Source of the DNA: HXMU1420-13 sp965228545
GTDB taxonomy: Bacteria; Bacteroidota; Rhodothermia; Balneolales; Balneolaceae
Assembly (NCBI GenBank): GCA_965228545.1
Contig: OZ245822.1
Span: 3,472,001 to 3,536,000 of the forward strand
Reading direction: 5' to 3'
Length of the DNA stretch: 64,000 bases
The notes below the pieces were generated by a model. It had not been told where the DNA came from, did not search any database, and saw only the letters and a program-made list of their open reading frames with translations. How positions within the stretch are numbered: the first letter of the stretch is position 1; each line of letters opens with the position of its first letter. Both the position numbers and the translations under genes were made by a program. This document shows positions 7,486 through 15,587 of the stretch, piece after piece.

Positions 7486-9696
7486 ATGCAAAACATAATC
7501 TTTTTCTCAATTGCGGCGGGTGTGATAGCCCTACTTTATACCGCGTTAAAATCTTCTTGGGTTTCGAAACAAGAAGTTGGTACCGAAAGAATGGGGCGTA
7601 TTGCTGACAGTATTGCCAGCGGGGCAATGGCTTTCTTGAAGGCCGAATATCGCGTACTTGCGATTTTTGTAGCCGTAGTTGCAGTTATTTTAGCACTCAG
7701 TGCAGATGCAGTTACCTCAAGCTGGATGGTATCTATCTCATTTATAGTAGGAGCCATTTGTTCCGGTCTTGCTGGTTTTATCGGAATGAAAGTTGCAACC
7801 AAAGCAAACGTTCGAACCACAAATGCTGCACGTGAAAGCCTTGGCAAAGGTCTTGAAGTTGCCTTTGCTGGTGGTTCTGTAATGGGGCTTGGTGTTGTAG
7901 GTTTAGGTGTATTAGGTCTTTCGATCTTATTTTTCATCTTCGCCAATGTATTTGGTATCGAAGGCCCTGACGCTGTGAATCGTGTTCTAGCAATTGTTAC
8001 CGGATTCTCATTCGGTGCTTCATCTATCGCATTATTCGCACGTGTAGGTGGCGGTATTTACACAAAAGCTGCCGATGTAGGCGCTGATCTTGTAGGAAAA
8101 GTTGAAGCAGGTATCCCTGAAGATCACCCGCTAAACCCAGCAACCATCGCCGATAACGTGGGTGATAATGTAGGTGACGTAGCCGGTATGGGTGCCGATC
8201 TTTTCGAGTCTTATGTTGGTTCTATTATTGGTACCATGGTGTTAGGTGCGGCTTTCATGACCATACCGGGCTGGAGCGATGGCTTCGAAGGTTTATCAGC
8301 AGTTATGCTTCCACTTGTGCTTGCAGGAACCGGTATTGTTACTTCTATTGCAGGTACGTTTTTAGTTCGTGTTAAAGAAGGGGGAGATCCTCAGAAAGCG
8401 TTGAACATGGGTGAGTTATTCTCTGGTGTGGTAATGTTAGTTGCTTCGTATTTCATCATTACCTGGATGCTTCCTGAAAGCTGGACATTCACTGGTATCG
8501 AATACACAAGCACAGGCGTGTTTATCGCTACTATTTTTGGATTGATTTCAGGTCTTGCTATCGGATTTGTAACCGAGCACTATACAGGAACAGGTACGAA
8601 GCCGGTATGGTCTATTGTTAAGCAATCTGTAACCGGATCTGCAACAAACATTATCGCCGGTTTAGGTGTTGGTATGATTTCAACTGCAATACCGATCATT
8701 ATTATCGCGATTGCTATTATTGGTGCATACAGCTTTGCCGGTCTTTATGGTATCGCAATTGCCGCTGTTGGTATGCTTGCAAACACAGGTATTCAGCTAG
8801 CGGTTGATGCTTACGGTCCTATTTCTGATAACGCCGGTGGTATTGCTGAAATGGCTGAACTTGAGCCTCAAGTTCGCGAGCGTACAGACAAATTAGATGC
8901 GGTAGGTAACACCACCGCAGCTATTGGTAAAGGATTCGCAATCGGGTCTGCAGCCTTAACTGCTCTTGCACTATTTGCTGCATTTATCACAGCTTATGAA
9001 GCTGTTAACCCAGGCTTGGAAGTAATCATTAATATTACAAATCCTTATGTAATGGCGGCTCTGTTTGTAGGGGCTATGCTTCCGTTCTTGTTTTCTGCCC
9101 TTTCTATGAACGCAGTAGGTCGTGCCGCAATGAGTATGATCGAAGAAGTTCGTCGTCAGTTTAAAGCAATTCCTGAGTTAAGAGCTGCATTGGATGTTAT
9201 GAACAAAAACGAAGGCACTGATTTTAATGCTTGGAGCAAAGAAGATCAGGACACCTTCGAAGCAGCTGATGGAAAAGCCGAATACGAGAAATGTGTGGAG
9301 ATTTCTACTACTGCTTCAATCCGTGAAATGGTTTTACCTGGGCTGCTTGCTGTAATCGTACCGGTATTGTTCGGATTTGTACCTGGCTTCATCAGCGACG
9401 ACCCAACTCTCGGTGCTAAAATGCTGGGTGGTTTATTAGCTGGTGTAACCTCTGCCGGTGTATTAATGGCCCTATTCCAGTCTAACGCTGGTGGTGCATG
9501 GGATAATGCTAAGAAAATGATTGAAGAAGGCGTTGAAATTGACGGTGTTCATTACGGAAAAGGTTCTGAACCTCACAAAGCAGGCGTTGTTGGTGATACC
9601 GTAGGAGATCCATTCAAGGATACTTCCGGCCCATCTCTTAACATCCTTCTTAAGTTGATGTCGGTTGTTGCGTTGGTTATTGCAACCATGATCTAA
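7486..9696 (+). CDS. hppA: K+-dependent membrane-bound pyrophosphatase (H+ or Na+ pump)
   Basis: Hydrolyses cytoplasmic pyrophosphate and pumps H+ and/or Na+ across the inner membrane. The 736 residues form about 16 membrane helices. The substrate-binding signatures are present: DVGADLVGKVEAGIPEDHP, NPATIADNVGDNVGD, SDNAGGIAEMAE and GDTVGDPFKDTSGPSLN. The GNTTAA motif has Ala (A478) where K+-independent enzymes have Lys, which by established rules indicates a K+-dependent enzyme. Whether it moves Na+, H+ or both cannot be decided by eye. It is followed by a strong terminator (9721-9757), which closes this transcription unit. Confidence 0.95.
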   Translation: MQNIIFFSIAAGVIALLYTALKSSWVSKQEVGTERMGRIADSIASGAMAFLKAEYRVLAIFVAVVAVILALSADAVTSSWMVSISFIVGAICSGLAGFIGMKVATKANVRTTNAARESLGKGLEVAFAGGSVMGLGVVGLGVLGLSILFFIFANVFGIEGPDAVNRVLAIVTGFSFGASSIALFARVGGGIYTKAADVGADLVGKVEAGIPEDHPLNPATIADNVGDNVGDVAGMGADLFESYVGSIIGTMVLGAAFMTIPGWSDGFEGLSAVMLPLVLAGTGIVTSIAGTFLVRVKEGGDPQKALNMGELFSGVVMLVASYFIITWMLPESWTFTGIEYTSTGVFIATIFGLISGLAIGFVTEHYTGTGTKPVWSIVKQSVTGSATNIIAGLGVGMISTAIPIIIIAIAIIGAYSFAGLYGIAIAAVGMLANTGIQLAVDAYGPISDNAGGIAEMAELEPQVRERTDKLDAVGNTTAAIGKGFAIGSAALTALALFAAFITAYEAVNPGLEVIINITNPYVMAALFVGAMLPFLFSALSMNAVGRAAMSMIEEVRRQFKAIPELRAALDVMNKNEGTDFNAWSKEDQDTFEAADGKAEYEKCVEISTTASIREMVLPGLLAVIVPVLFGFVPGFISDDPTLGAKMLGGLLAGVTSAGVLMALFQSNAGGAWDNAKKMIEEGVEIDGVHYGKGSEPHKAGVVGDTVGDPFKDTSGPSLNILLKLMSVVALVIATMI

Positions 9697-9720
9697 TCCA
9701 TCTCAGGATTTGTTAACTTG

Positions 9721-9757
9721 AATCCCGGTTGCCACCGTTGTAGCCGGGATTTTTTTA
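9721..9757 (+). terminator. Rho-independent terminator after hppA
   Basis: AATCCCGG (9721-9728) pairs with CCGGGATT (9744-9751) around a 15-base loop, with a run of seven T directly after. It lies 24 bases past the hppA stop. Confidence 0.85.
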
Positions 9758-9776
9758 TTCTCCTTATTCTTCTTTT

Positions 9777-10409
9777 ATGGCAAGTACTGATATTTTAAAG
9801 CTGATTTTTCACCACGACCAACGAATGGAGCAACTTGCGCCGGCTTCTGCTTCAGGCATGGAAAATGATCCTTTGTCTATGTTTACCCAACCGGATCCTA
9901 CCTATTCTACGTTATATTTTAGCGGCAGTGTAATAGAAAAGCAACAATTTGGAATTAATAGCTTGCAGCGATTTGATCCTATCATTCAAACCATACAAGC
10001 AGGTTTAGGTATACATTCTCTTCAAACGGCGAAAGGAACTTTCAGTGAATTAAAACAAGCCTTGTTTGCCATCGAAAATAACGAAATGATTCTGTTGGCA
10101 GATGAAACTCTCCCTGCCGAAAGTATACATTCATTTTCGGGTAAAGTGTTGCGCGATATTTTGGAAAAAGGTTGGATAGCCATTTATAAAAGAGAGGCCC
10201 CTAACGGTTTTGATGTTCAGATTTTTAGTAGAGATAATATGTATACGCGCTTCTTCAATCCTCTTCAAAAGATGCTCGAATCAGGATTTCGAGTATTTAG
10301 TATAAATGGTAAAAGAGTGAGCAGCGAACGGCATTTTTATTTCGAAACATGGACGCTTCATAAGCCGCCCCATGGGTTTGAAGAAATTTTACCCGAGTCG
10401 GTGTTATAG
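9777..10409 (+). CDS. Hypothetical protein, about 210 residues
   Basis: I do not recognise the family. It is a soluble-looking protein with no signal peptide or membrane segment and a mixed alpha/beta composition. Its second half has DILEKGWIAIYKREAPNGFDVQIFSRDNMYTRFF and a closing aromatic-rich stretch (RHFYFETWTLHKPP). No cysteines or nucleotide-binding motifs are seen. It follows the hppA terminator directly, with no recognisable TAnnTTTG box, and precedes the iron operon by 75 bases. An 8-base inverted repeat (10408-10415 with 10446-10453) overlaps its stop codon. The coding assignment is supported by length and codon pattern. Confidence 0.6.
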   Translation: MASTDILKLIFHHDQRMEQLAPASASGMENDPLSMFTQPDPTYSTLYFSGSVIEKQQFGINSLQRFDPIIQTIQAGLGIHSLQTAKGTFSELKQALFAIENNEMILLADETLPAESIHSFSGKVLRDILEKGWIAIYKREAPNGFDVQIFSRDNMYTRFFNPLQKMLESGFRVFSINGKRVSSERHFYFETWTLHKPPHGFEEILPESVL

Positions 10410-10455
10410 AGATTTTTACTTCTCCTGTATACTATTTGAAGCATGAAATCTCTAT

Positions 10456-10480
10456 CTTATTTAGATCACATTTAAATAAG
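10456..10480 (+). promoter_or_regulatory. Inverted repeat upstream of the feo operon, candidate metal-regulator operator
   Basis: CTTATTTA (10456-10463) and TAAATAAG (10473-10480) form a perfect 8-bp inverted repeat with a 9-base spacer, ending 4 bases before the first feoA start codon. The position fits a repressor site of an iron regulator of the Fur or DtxR/MntR type. The sequence is not a close match to either consensus, so the identity of the regulator is inference. Confidence 0.45.
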
Positions 10481-10484
10481 AAAT

Positions 10485-10703
10485 ATGTATCCCTTAAATC
10501 TCACTAAAGAAGGCGAGCAGGTTGTAGTTAAGTGTATTAACTGCCACTGCGATGATGTTTGCAGGTTGAATGAACTTGGATGTGTAGAAGGAGCGAAAGG
10601 CGTAATCATATCCAACCAAAAAAATGTGATTTTAAAAGTGGGAGAGACACGACTCGCAATTAACACCGATATTGCAAAATCAATTCTGGTAAGCCCTAAC
10701 TAA
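10485..10703 (+). CDS. feoA: FeoA-domain protein with an extra Cys cluster
   Basis: A 72-residue FeoA (SH3-like) protein, the first gene of the ferrous-iron uptake operon. The FeoA fold is seen as LNELGCVEGAKGVIISNQ...LKVGETRLAINTDIAKSILV. Unlike usual FeoA proteins it carries C17-x2-C20-H21-C22-x3-C26 and C33 in the first strand and loop, which could bind a metal. It is followed 5 bases later by a second FeoA. FeoA proteins are thought to bind and modulate FeoB at the membrane. Confidence 0.8.
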   Translation: MYPLNLTKEGEQVVVKCINCHCDDVCRLNELGCVEGAKGVIISNQKNVILKVGETRLAINTDIAKSILVSPN

Positions 10704-10708
10704 TTCTG

Positions 10709-10930
10709 ATGTCGACTAAACTTTCGAACATAACAAAGCCCGGATCATTTAAGATTTGCGCAATTACAGGCGCTGAAACTACACGACTTATGGAAATGGG
10801 GATACTACCGGGTATTACCGTGCAGATGGTTAGAAAAGCACCCACTGGATTTCCTATCGAGATCAAAGTTCGAAATTCTTTCTACACCTTACGCAAGTCG
10901 GAAGCGGAATGTATTGAACTGGAAAGCTAG
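10709..10930 (+). CDS. feoA: FeoA ferrous-iron transport accessory protein (second copy)
   Basis: A 73-residue standard FeoA: SFKICAITGAETTRLMEMGILPGITVQMVRKAPTG-type sequence with the RL.EMG..PG motif and a C-terminal SLRK-like TLRKSEAECIEL. It sits between the Cys-rich FeoA and feoB. Its TAG stop overlaps the GTG start of feoB by one base, indicating translational coupling. Confidence 0.9.
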   Translation: MSTKLSNITKPGSFKICAITGAETTRLMEMGILPGITVQMVRKAPTGFPIEIKVRNSFYTLRKSEAECIELES

Positions 10931-13050
10931 TGGAACAAACTCCTAAAACAATTGCTTTAGTTGGAAACCCGAATACGGGGAAATCTACCGTATTTAATGC
11001 ACTAACGGGTTTACGCCAGAAAATAGCAAACTACCCCGGCATAACAGTTGAGCGAAAAGTGGGTACATCCATTATTGGCGGGATACTCCACAAGGTCATA
11101 GATCTTCCGGGTGCATATAGTTTGAATTACAAAAAACTGGACGAGCGCATTGCTTATCAGGCATTGATAGGAAGCTATGAGCATGAAGAAAAGCCGGATC
11201 TGATATTAGCGGTTGCTGATGTAACAAATCTGGATCGAAACCTTTTTCTGGTATCCCAATTGATGGATCTGGAAATTCCGGTAATTCTGGTGTTAAATAT
11301 GATGGACGTTGCTGAACAGAAGCAAATTACCATCAACGAGCAAATCCTTTCCGAAAATCTGGGGATCCCCGTCATTTCCATTTCAGCAAAAAAGAAGGAT
11401 GATGTGGAGCGACTAAAGCACTTTGTGGCTACTGCAGAGGTAACTCCACCGAATCCATTAGCATGGTTAGATAGCTTTCAATTGCGGCAGGCCTTAGGAA
11501 AAGTGAAGAAAGAATGGATTCAACCTTTTACAAATATTCCTGATTGTGCACAAGCAACAGAAGCACTTAGATTGATTTCTGAAGGTAACTTTGAGAATGT
11601 ATTTTACACTTTTAAAGAGCAGGAAAAAGGCCAAAAAGTAATACAACAAGCCAGAGAGTTACTTGAGCAAGCCGGAGAGAATCCTATGGCAGCAGAAGTA
11701 CTCCAACGCTACGATTTTATCGATCGGTGTACAAAGGACGCAACACAAAAAAGCACCGACACGGCACTTAGCATTACCGATCGCATAGATAGTGTGGTAA
11801 CACATAAAGTGTTTGGCCCGATAATGTTTGCCTCCATTTTGTTGCTGATGTTTCAGGCTATTTTTAGCTGGGCAACTCCGTTTATGGACTTTATAGACCT
11901 CATCTTTATAGAAGCAGGTAACTGGATAGCAAGTACTATGCCCCCGGGAATTTTAAATGATCTGCTTGTTGAAGGAGTGCTAGCAGGGCTTGGCGGAGTT
12001 GTGATTTTCTTACCTCAAATCGTGTTCCTCTTTTTCTTTATATACATCCTGGAAGGAACCGGATATATGGCCAGGGCAGCTTTTGTGATGGATGGATTTA
12101 TGACCAAAGTTGGTTTGCATGGGCGATCTGTGGTACCCTTGATGTCGGGTTTTGCTTGCGCCATACCAGGAATTATGGCAACACGAACCATCGAGAATTG
12201 GCGAGATCGGATCATTACCATCATGGTACTGCCGTTTATGGCATGCTCGGCTCGTTTACCGGTTTACGCGCTACTAATTGCCGCATTCATCCCGGCTACC
12301 CCTGTGTTAGGAATATTTACATATCAGGGAATCACATTCTTTGGACTCTATATATTCGGAATAGTGATGGCCTTGCTAGCTGCAGCTGTGATGAAACGTT
12401 TTTTCCCAAGTGGACAACAAACACCTTTTATAATGGAATTACCCGCATATAAAATGCCAAAGTGGGATGTAGTGTTTAAAAACGTTGCCGACCGAGGATG
12501 GATTTTTGTTAAAGAAGCAGGGAAAATTATCGTGGCTATCTCAATCGTATTATGGTTTCTTGCTTCATTCCCCGGCGTTGAACAGCAGGAATATGATCAA
12601 AACGCTTACGATGGTGAGACTATAGAATCCTATCAACTACGAAATAGTTTTGCCGGCAAATTCGGGCAGATTATTGAACCAACCATTGAGCCTCTTGGCT
12701 TCGACTGGAAAATCGGTATTGGATTGCTTACCTCCTTTGCCGCTCGCGAAGTAATGGTAGGTACGCTTAATACCATTTACAGTATTGAAGGAGATGACGA
12801 AGACATCGTAACCTTAAAAGAAAAACTGATCAACGATACCGACCCCGAAACCGGTCAACCAATCTATTCGGTAGCTACCGCATTGTCGCTTATGGTCTTT
12901 TTTGCACTTGCTATGCAATGTATGAGCACGATTGCCATTGTACGCCGAGAAACTAATTCGTGGAAATGGCCAACAGCTATGTTCGTGTACATGAGTGTGC
13001 TGGCTTATGTTTGTTCATTAATCACCTTTCAGATTGGGAGTAATTTGTGA
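10930..13050 (+). CDS. feoB: Ferrous iron transporter FeoB
   Basis: A 706-residue Fe2+ transporter of the inner membrane. The N-terminal G domain has GNPNTGKST (G1), DLPGAYSL (G3) and LNMMD (G4). The rest is a GDP-dissociation helical region and a membrane core with two Gate domains, including MSGFACAIPGIMATRT and TSFAAREVMVGTLNT. The start is GTG at 10930, sharing its first base with the feoA stop. Its own stop TGA overlaps the ATG of the following small gene (TGATG). The substrate follows from the family and the two feoA genes. Confidence 0.97.
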   Translation: MEQTPKTIALVGNPNTGKSTVFNALTGLRQKIANYPGITVERKVGTSIIGGILHKVIDLPGAYSLNYKKLDERIAYQALIGSYEHEEKPDLILAVADVTNLDRNLFLVSQLMDLEIPVILVLNMMDVAEQKQITINEQILSENLGIPVISISAKKKDDVERLKHFVATAEVTPPNPLAWLDSFQLRQALGKVKKEWIQPFTNIPDCAQATEALRLISEGNFENVFYTFKEQEKGQKVIQQARELLEQAGENPMAAEVLQRYDFIDRCTKDATQKSTDTALSITDRIDSVVTHKVFGPIMFASILLLMFQAIFSWATPFMDFIDLIFIEAGNWIASTMPPGILNDLLVEGVLAGLGGVVIFLPQIVFLFFFIYILEGTGYMARAAFVMDGFMTKVGLHGRSVVPLMSGFACAIPGIMATRTIENWRDRIITIMVLPFMACSARLPVYALLIAAFIPATPVLGIFTYQGITFFGLYIFGIVMALLAAAVMKRFFPSGQQTPFIMELPAYKMPKWDVVFKNVADRGWIFVKEAGKIIVAISIVLWFLASFPGVEQQEYDQNAYDGETIESYQLRNSFAGKFGQIIEPTIEPLGFDWKIGIGLLTSFAAREVMVGTLNTIYSIEGDDEDIVTLKEKLINDTDPETGQPIYSVATALSLMVFFALAMQCMSTIAIVRRETNSWKWPTAMFVYMSVLAYVCSLITFQIGSNL

Positions 13051-13199
13051 TGCAAATTGATGCCCAATCTATTATTGCCGTGCTTTTATTGGTTTTGATG
13101 GTAGCCTATATCACACATCGCTATGTATTGAAACCATTCTTAAATAGAGAATCTAACCACAGAAATTGTGGGCATGATTGTGGTTGTGATCATCCCTAA
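13050..13199 (+). CDS. FeoB-associated Cys-rich membrane protein
   Basis: A 49-residue protein beginning at the ATG that overlaps the feoB stop (TGATG). It has one hydrophobic helix (about residues 8-23, IIAVLLLVLMVAYI) and a short tail ending NCGHDCGCDHP, which has three Cys and two His in the last 11 residues. This layout matches the small 'FeoB-associated Cys-rich membrane protein' family found at the end of feo operons in Bacteroidota and Firmicutes. The role is unknown; a metal-binding partner of FeoB is the usual suggestion. Confidence 0.85.
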   Translation: MQIDAQSIIAVLLLVLMVAYITHRYVLKPFLNRESNHRNCGHDCGCDHP

Positions 13200-13268
13200 A
13201 TCAATCGAATTACAGGTTGAGTAAGCATACAGGGTTACCTATTTTCTGAGCCATTCAACCATTATTCA

Positions 13269-14111
13269 ATGACCTATCTTGAAAAGCTGGAAACAGCGGT
13301 TAAAAAATATAATTCTACCCTTTGTGTAGGGCTCGATCCCGATCTGAATCTGCTGCCGGATGCAACCCGCGAAAAGATTGGCTCAACCAGCGAATTGGTA
13401 TTCGAATTCTGTTCGATGGTGGTAGAAGCTACTAAAGATCATTGTGCCGCTTACAAACCTAATTTGGCATTTTTTGAATCGATAGGTAAAAAAGGGCTCA
13501 AGATTTTAGAAGAAGTGATTGAAATTATACCGGATGATAAGATCGTTATTGCTGATGCCAAACGTGGCGATATCAGTAGTACGGCAGAGCATTACAAAAA
13601 AGCTTTTTTCGATAAGTTCAACGTAGATGCAATCACACTAAACCCGTTGATGGGATTTGAAACCTTAGATGCATTTTCATCTGATGATAGTAAGGGAGTT
13701 TATGTTCTGGCGTTAACATCAAATCCCGGTGCCGATGATTTTCTAAAAAAACCATTCGAAGGTTTTGATATGATGGCCGAATATATCGCCCATACTCTGT
13801 TTGACCGCTCTGTTCATTGCGAAACTCATTTAGGGATGGTGGTTGGAGCAACACAATCGGCTGAAGCCAGATCGGTAATTGAATATCACTCTAAAGCCAG
13901 TTTATTGATACCAGGGGTTGGTGCGCAGGGCGGAAGTATCAAAGATTTAGCAAATACGCTTGCTGGACATGAAGGTATTCCATTAATCAATTCTAGTCGT
14001 GGAATAATATACGCCGGCGCTGATCAGAAAAACTGGAAAGAACATGTTGGGCGGGCTGCCAAATCTATGAAGGAAAACCTGATGATCATCACACAGAATT
14101 ATGTCGGATAA
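13269..14111 (+). CDS. pyrF: Orotidine 5'-phosphate decarboxylase
   Basis: Converts OMP to UMP, the last step of de novo pyrimidine synthesis. The 280-residue length identifies the longer type 2 PyrF. LCVGLDPD at the N-terminus binds substrate phosphate. VIADAKRGDISSTAEHY carries the catalytic Asp-Lys-Asp set. GVGAQGG and INSSRGIIYA form the C-terminal phosphate-binding loops. It overlaps rnhA by 11 bases, implying co-transcription. Confidence 0.96.
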   Translation: MTYLEKLETAVKKYNSTLCVGLDPDLNLLPDATREKIGSTSELVFEFCSMVVEATKDHCAAYKPNLAFFESIGKKGLKILEEVIEIIPDDKIVIADAKRGDISSTAEHYKKAFFDKFNVDAITLNPLMGFETLDAFSSDDSKGVYVLALTSNPGADDFLKKPFEGFDMMAEYIAHTLFDRSVHCETHLGMVVGATQSAEARSVIEYHSKASLLIPGVGAQGGSIKDLANTLAGHEGIPLINSSRGIIYAGADQKNWKEHVGRAAKSMKENLMIITQNYVG

Positions 14112-14547
14112 ACCCGAAGTTATAGTTTATACGGATGGTGCATGTTCGGGGAATCCCGGTCCCGGTGGATGGGGAGCAATACTGATTTGGAATGGAAAAG
14201 AGAAAGAATTATCCGGCGGTGAAGCTCACACAACGAATAACCGAATGGAAATGCAGGCGGTGATCGAAGCTCTAAAAGCGTTAAAAAAACCTTGCCGTGT
14301 TGCCATTCATAGTGATAGTGCCCTCATTATAAATGCGATGACCAAAGGTTGGATTGAAAATTGGCAAAAAAAAGGCTGGCGTAAAGCCGATAAAAAACCC
14401 GTCGAAAACAAAGAGCTCTGGGAACAGATGCTCGCGGCGATGAAACCTCATGAAGTACACTGGGTGAAAGTTAAAGCTCATGTGGGTATTGAACTGAACG
14501 AACGCGTAGATCAACTAGCCGTGGCGGAGAGTAAGAAATTCAATTAA
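14101..14547 (+). CDS. rnhA: Ribonuclease HI
   Basis: Degrades the RNA strand of RNA-DNA hybrids. The 148-residue length is typical. All four carboxylates are present: YTDGACSGNPGPGG (Asp), NNRMEMQA (Glu), HSDSALI (Asp) and NERVDQLA (Asp). The basic protrusion with WIENWQKKGWRKADKKPV is intact. It overlaps pyrF by 11 bases. A 12-base direct repeat TCAATTAAGAAT spans its stop codon (14540-14551) and recurs at 14562-14573. Confidence 0.96.
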   Translation: MSDKPEVIVYTDGACSGNPGPGGWGAILIWNGKEKELSGGEAHTTNNRMEMQAVIEALKALKKPCRVAIHSDSALIINAMTKGWIENWQKKGWRKADKKPVENKELWEQMLAAMKPHEVHWVKVKAHVGIELNERVDQLAVAESKKFN

Positions 14548-14605
14548 GAATGGTTCAATGATCAATTAAGAATTTGTTGTTACAACCTATATAAGGCACA
14601 TTTTT

Positions 14606-14672
14606 ATTCGTAATTCGTAATTCGTAATTCGTAATTCGTAATTCGTAATTCGTAATTCGTAATTCGTAATTC
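14606..14672. repeat. Heptanucleotide tandem repeat (ATTCGTA), 9.6 copies
   Basis: Nine perfect copies of ATTCGTA (14606-14668) plus a partial ATTC (14669-14672), with no mismatches. The array ends exactly one base before the stop codon of the alpha/beta hydrolase gene on the minus strand and begins 58 bases after rnhA. A unit of 7 is not a multiple of three, so copy-number change would shift frame in any sequence translated across it. Confidence 0.97.
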
Positions 14673-15428
14673 CTACAAATACTTCTCTGCCCACGTACCT
14701 AAAACCTTTCCTACATAAATGCTATCACTTGCATTACTAAGCAGGTGATCGGCTTCATCCAATGAAATAAAGCTTTTAGGGTGTTTAGCTGCTACAAAAA
14801 TTTTCTGTGCATTATCGATGCCCACCTGATTATCGATTGGAGAATGGAAAATGATGAGCGCACGATCAAGTCCTCGAATTTTATCCCGCATCGAGGTTTC
14901 CTCGAGATCATCTAAAAACTGCTTTTTGATGGTAAACGGTCGCCCGGCAAGCGAAACTTCCGCCGAACCTTTTTCTTCGATCTCGTCAATTTTAAGGCTG
15001 AAGTTTTCTTTTACATGAGCCGGATCAGCGGGAGCTCCGATCACAGAAACAGCTTTAACCGAATCAATACGGTGAGCTGCTTGCAATACCGCCGCACCAC
15101 CTAAGGAATGTCCAATTAAAATTGAAGGGCTATCATATTCCTCGTTCATGTATTCGGCGGCGGCTACTAAATCTTCAATATTGGAACTGAAATTGGTATC
15201 GGAAAAATCGCCAAAACTTTGTCCTAATCCCGTAAAATCAAATCGAAAAGTGGCAATGCCAAATTCAGCAAGACCTTTAGTAATATTACCAACAGCTTTT
15301 AAATCTTTCGAACAGGTGAAGCAATGAGCGAATAAAGCATATGCCTTTACCTCGCCATCCGGCAGATCAATTTTTGCTGATAAATTCTCGTTCAAAGCCC
15401 CGGTAAATTCAATTTTTTTTGATGTCAT
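14673..15428 (-). CDS. Alpha/beta hydrolase (stand-alone form of the hydrolase/OsmC family)
   Basis: A 251-residue soluble alpha/beta hydrolase. The catalytic triad is visible: nucleophile elbow GHSLGG (S108), SPID (D199) and EADHLL (H228). The N-terminal HCFTCSKD motif is typical of proteins in which this hydrolase is fused to a C-terminal OsmC peroxidase-like domain. Here the protein stops where OsmC would begin, and the ATTCGTA array starts immediately after the stop codon. Either the gene was always stand-alone or the OsmC part was lost. The substrate is unknown. Confidence 0.85.
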   Translation of the reverse strand: MTSKKIEFTGALNENLSAKIDLPDGEVKAYALFAHCFTCSKDLKAVGNITKGLAEFGIATFRFDFTGLGQSFGDFSDTNFSSNIEDLVAAAEYMNEEYDSPSILIGHSLGGAAVLQAAHRIDSVKAVSVIGAPADPAHVKENFSLKIDEIEEKGSAEVSLAGRPFTIKKQFLDDLEETSMRDKIRGLDRALIIFHSPIDNQVGIDNAQKIFVAAKHPKSFISLDEADHLLSNASDSIYVGKVLGTWAEKYL

Positions 15429-15546
15429 GATTTTAATGTGACACTAAAGCACGAATGCACTAAAGTTGGATTGATAATTTGAAATGATAACGATGGTTAT
15501 AAATAATGAATTCCTAAAACAACAAATTTTACATTCCATTTAATTA

Positions 15547-15554
15547 TACTTTTG
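15547..15554 (+). promoter_or_regulatory. Promoter -7 box for the VOC gene
   Basis: TACTTTTG is a perfect TAnnTTTG match 33 bases before the VOC start codon. No TTG is found at the ideal -33 distance. Confidence 0.45.
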
Positions 15555-15587
15555 GTGAATTTAAACTCAATCTAAAATCAATACTTC

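Noticed and set aside
7536..7946. A 136-residue frame antisense to hppA
   Set aside because: It mirrors the hppA coding frame, has low-complexity composition, no own promoter and no domain; it is a by-product of biased codon use.
10408..10453. Inverted repeat AGAGATTT/AAATCTCT as a terminator
   Set aside because: The loop is 30 bases and no T-run follows; stem strength is low.
14606..14672. The ATTCGTA array as a CRISPR array
   Set aside because: Units are 7 bases with no spacers and no cas genes are nearby; it is a simple tandem repeat.
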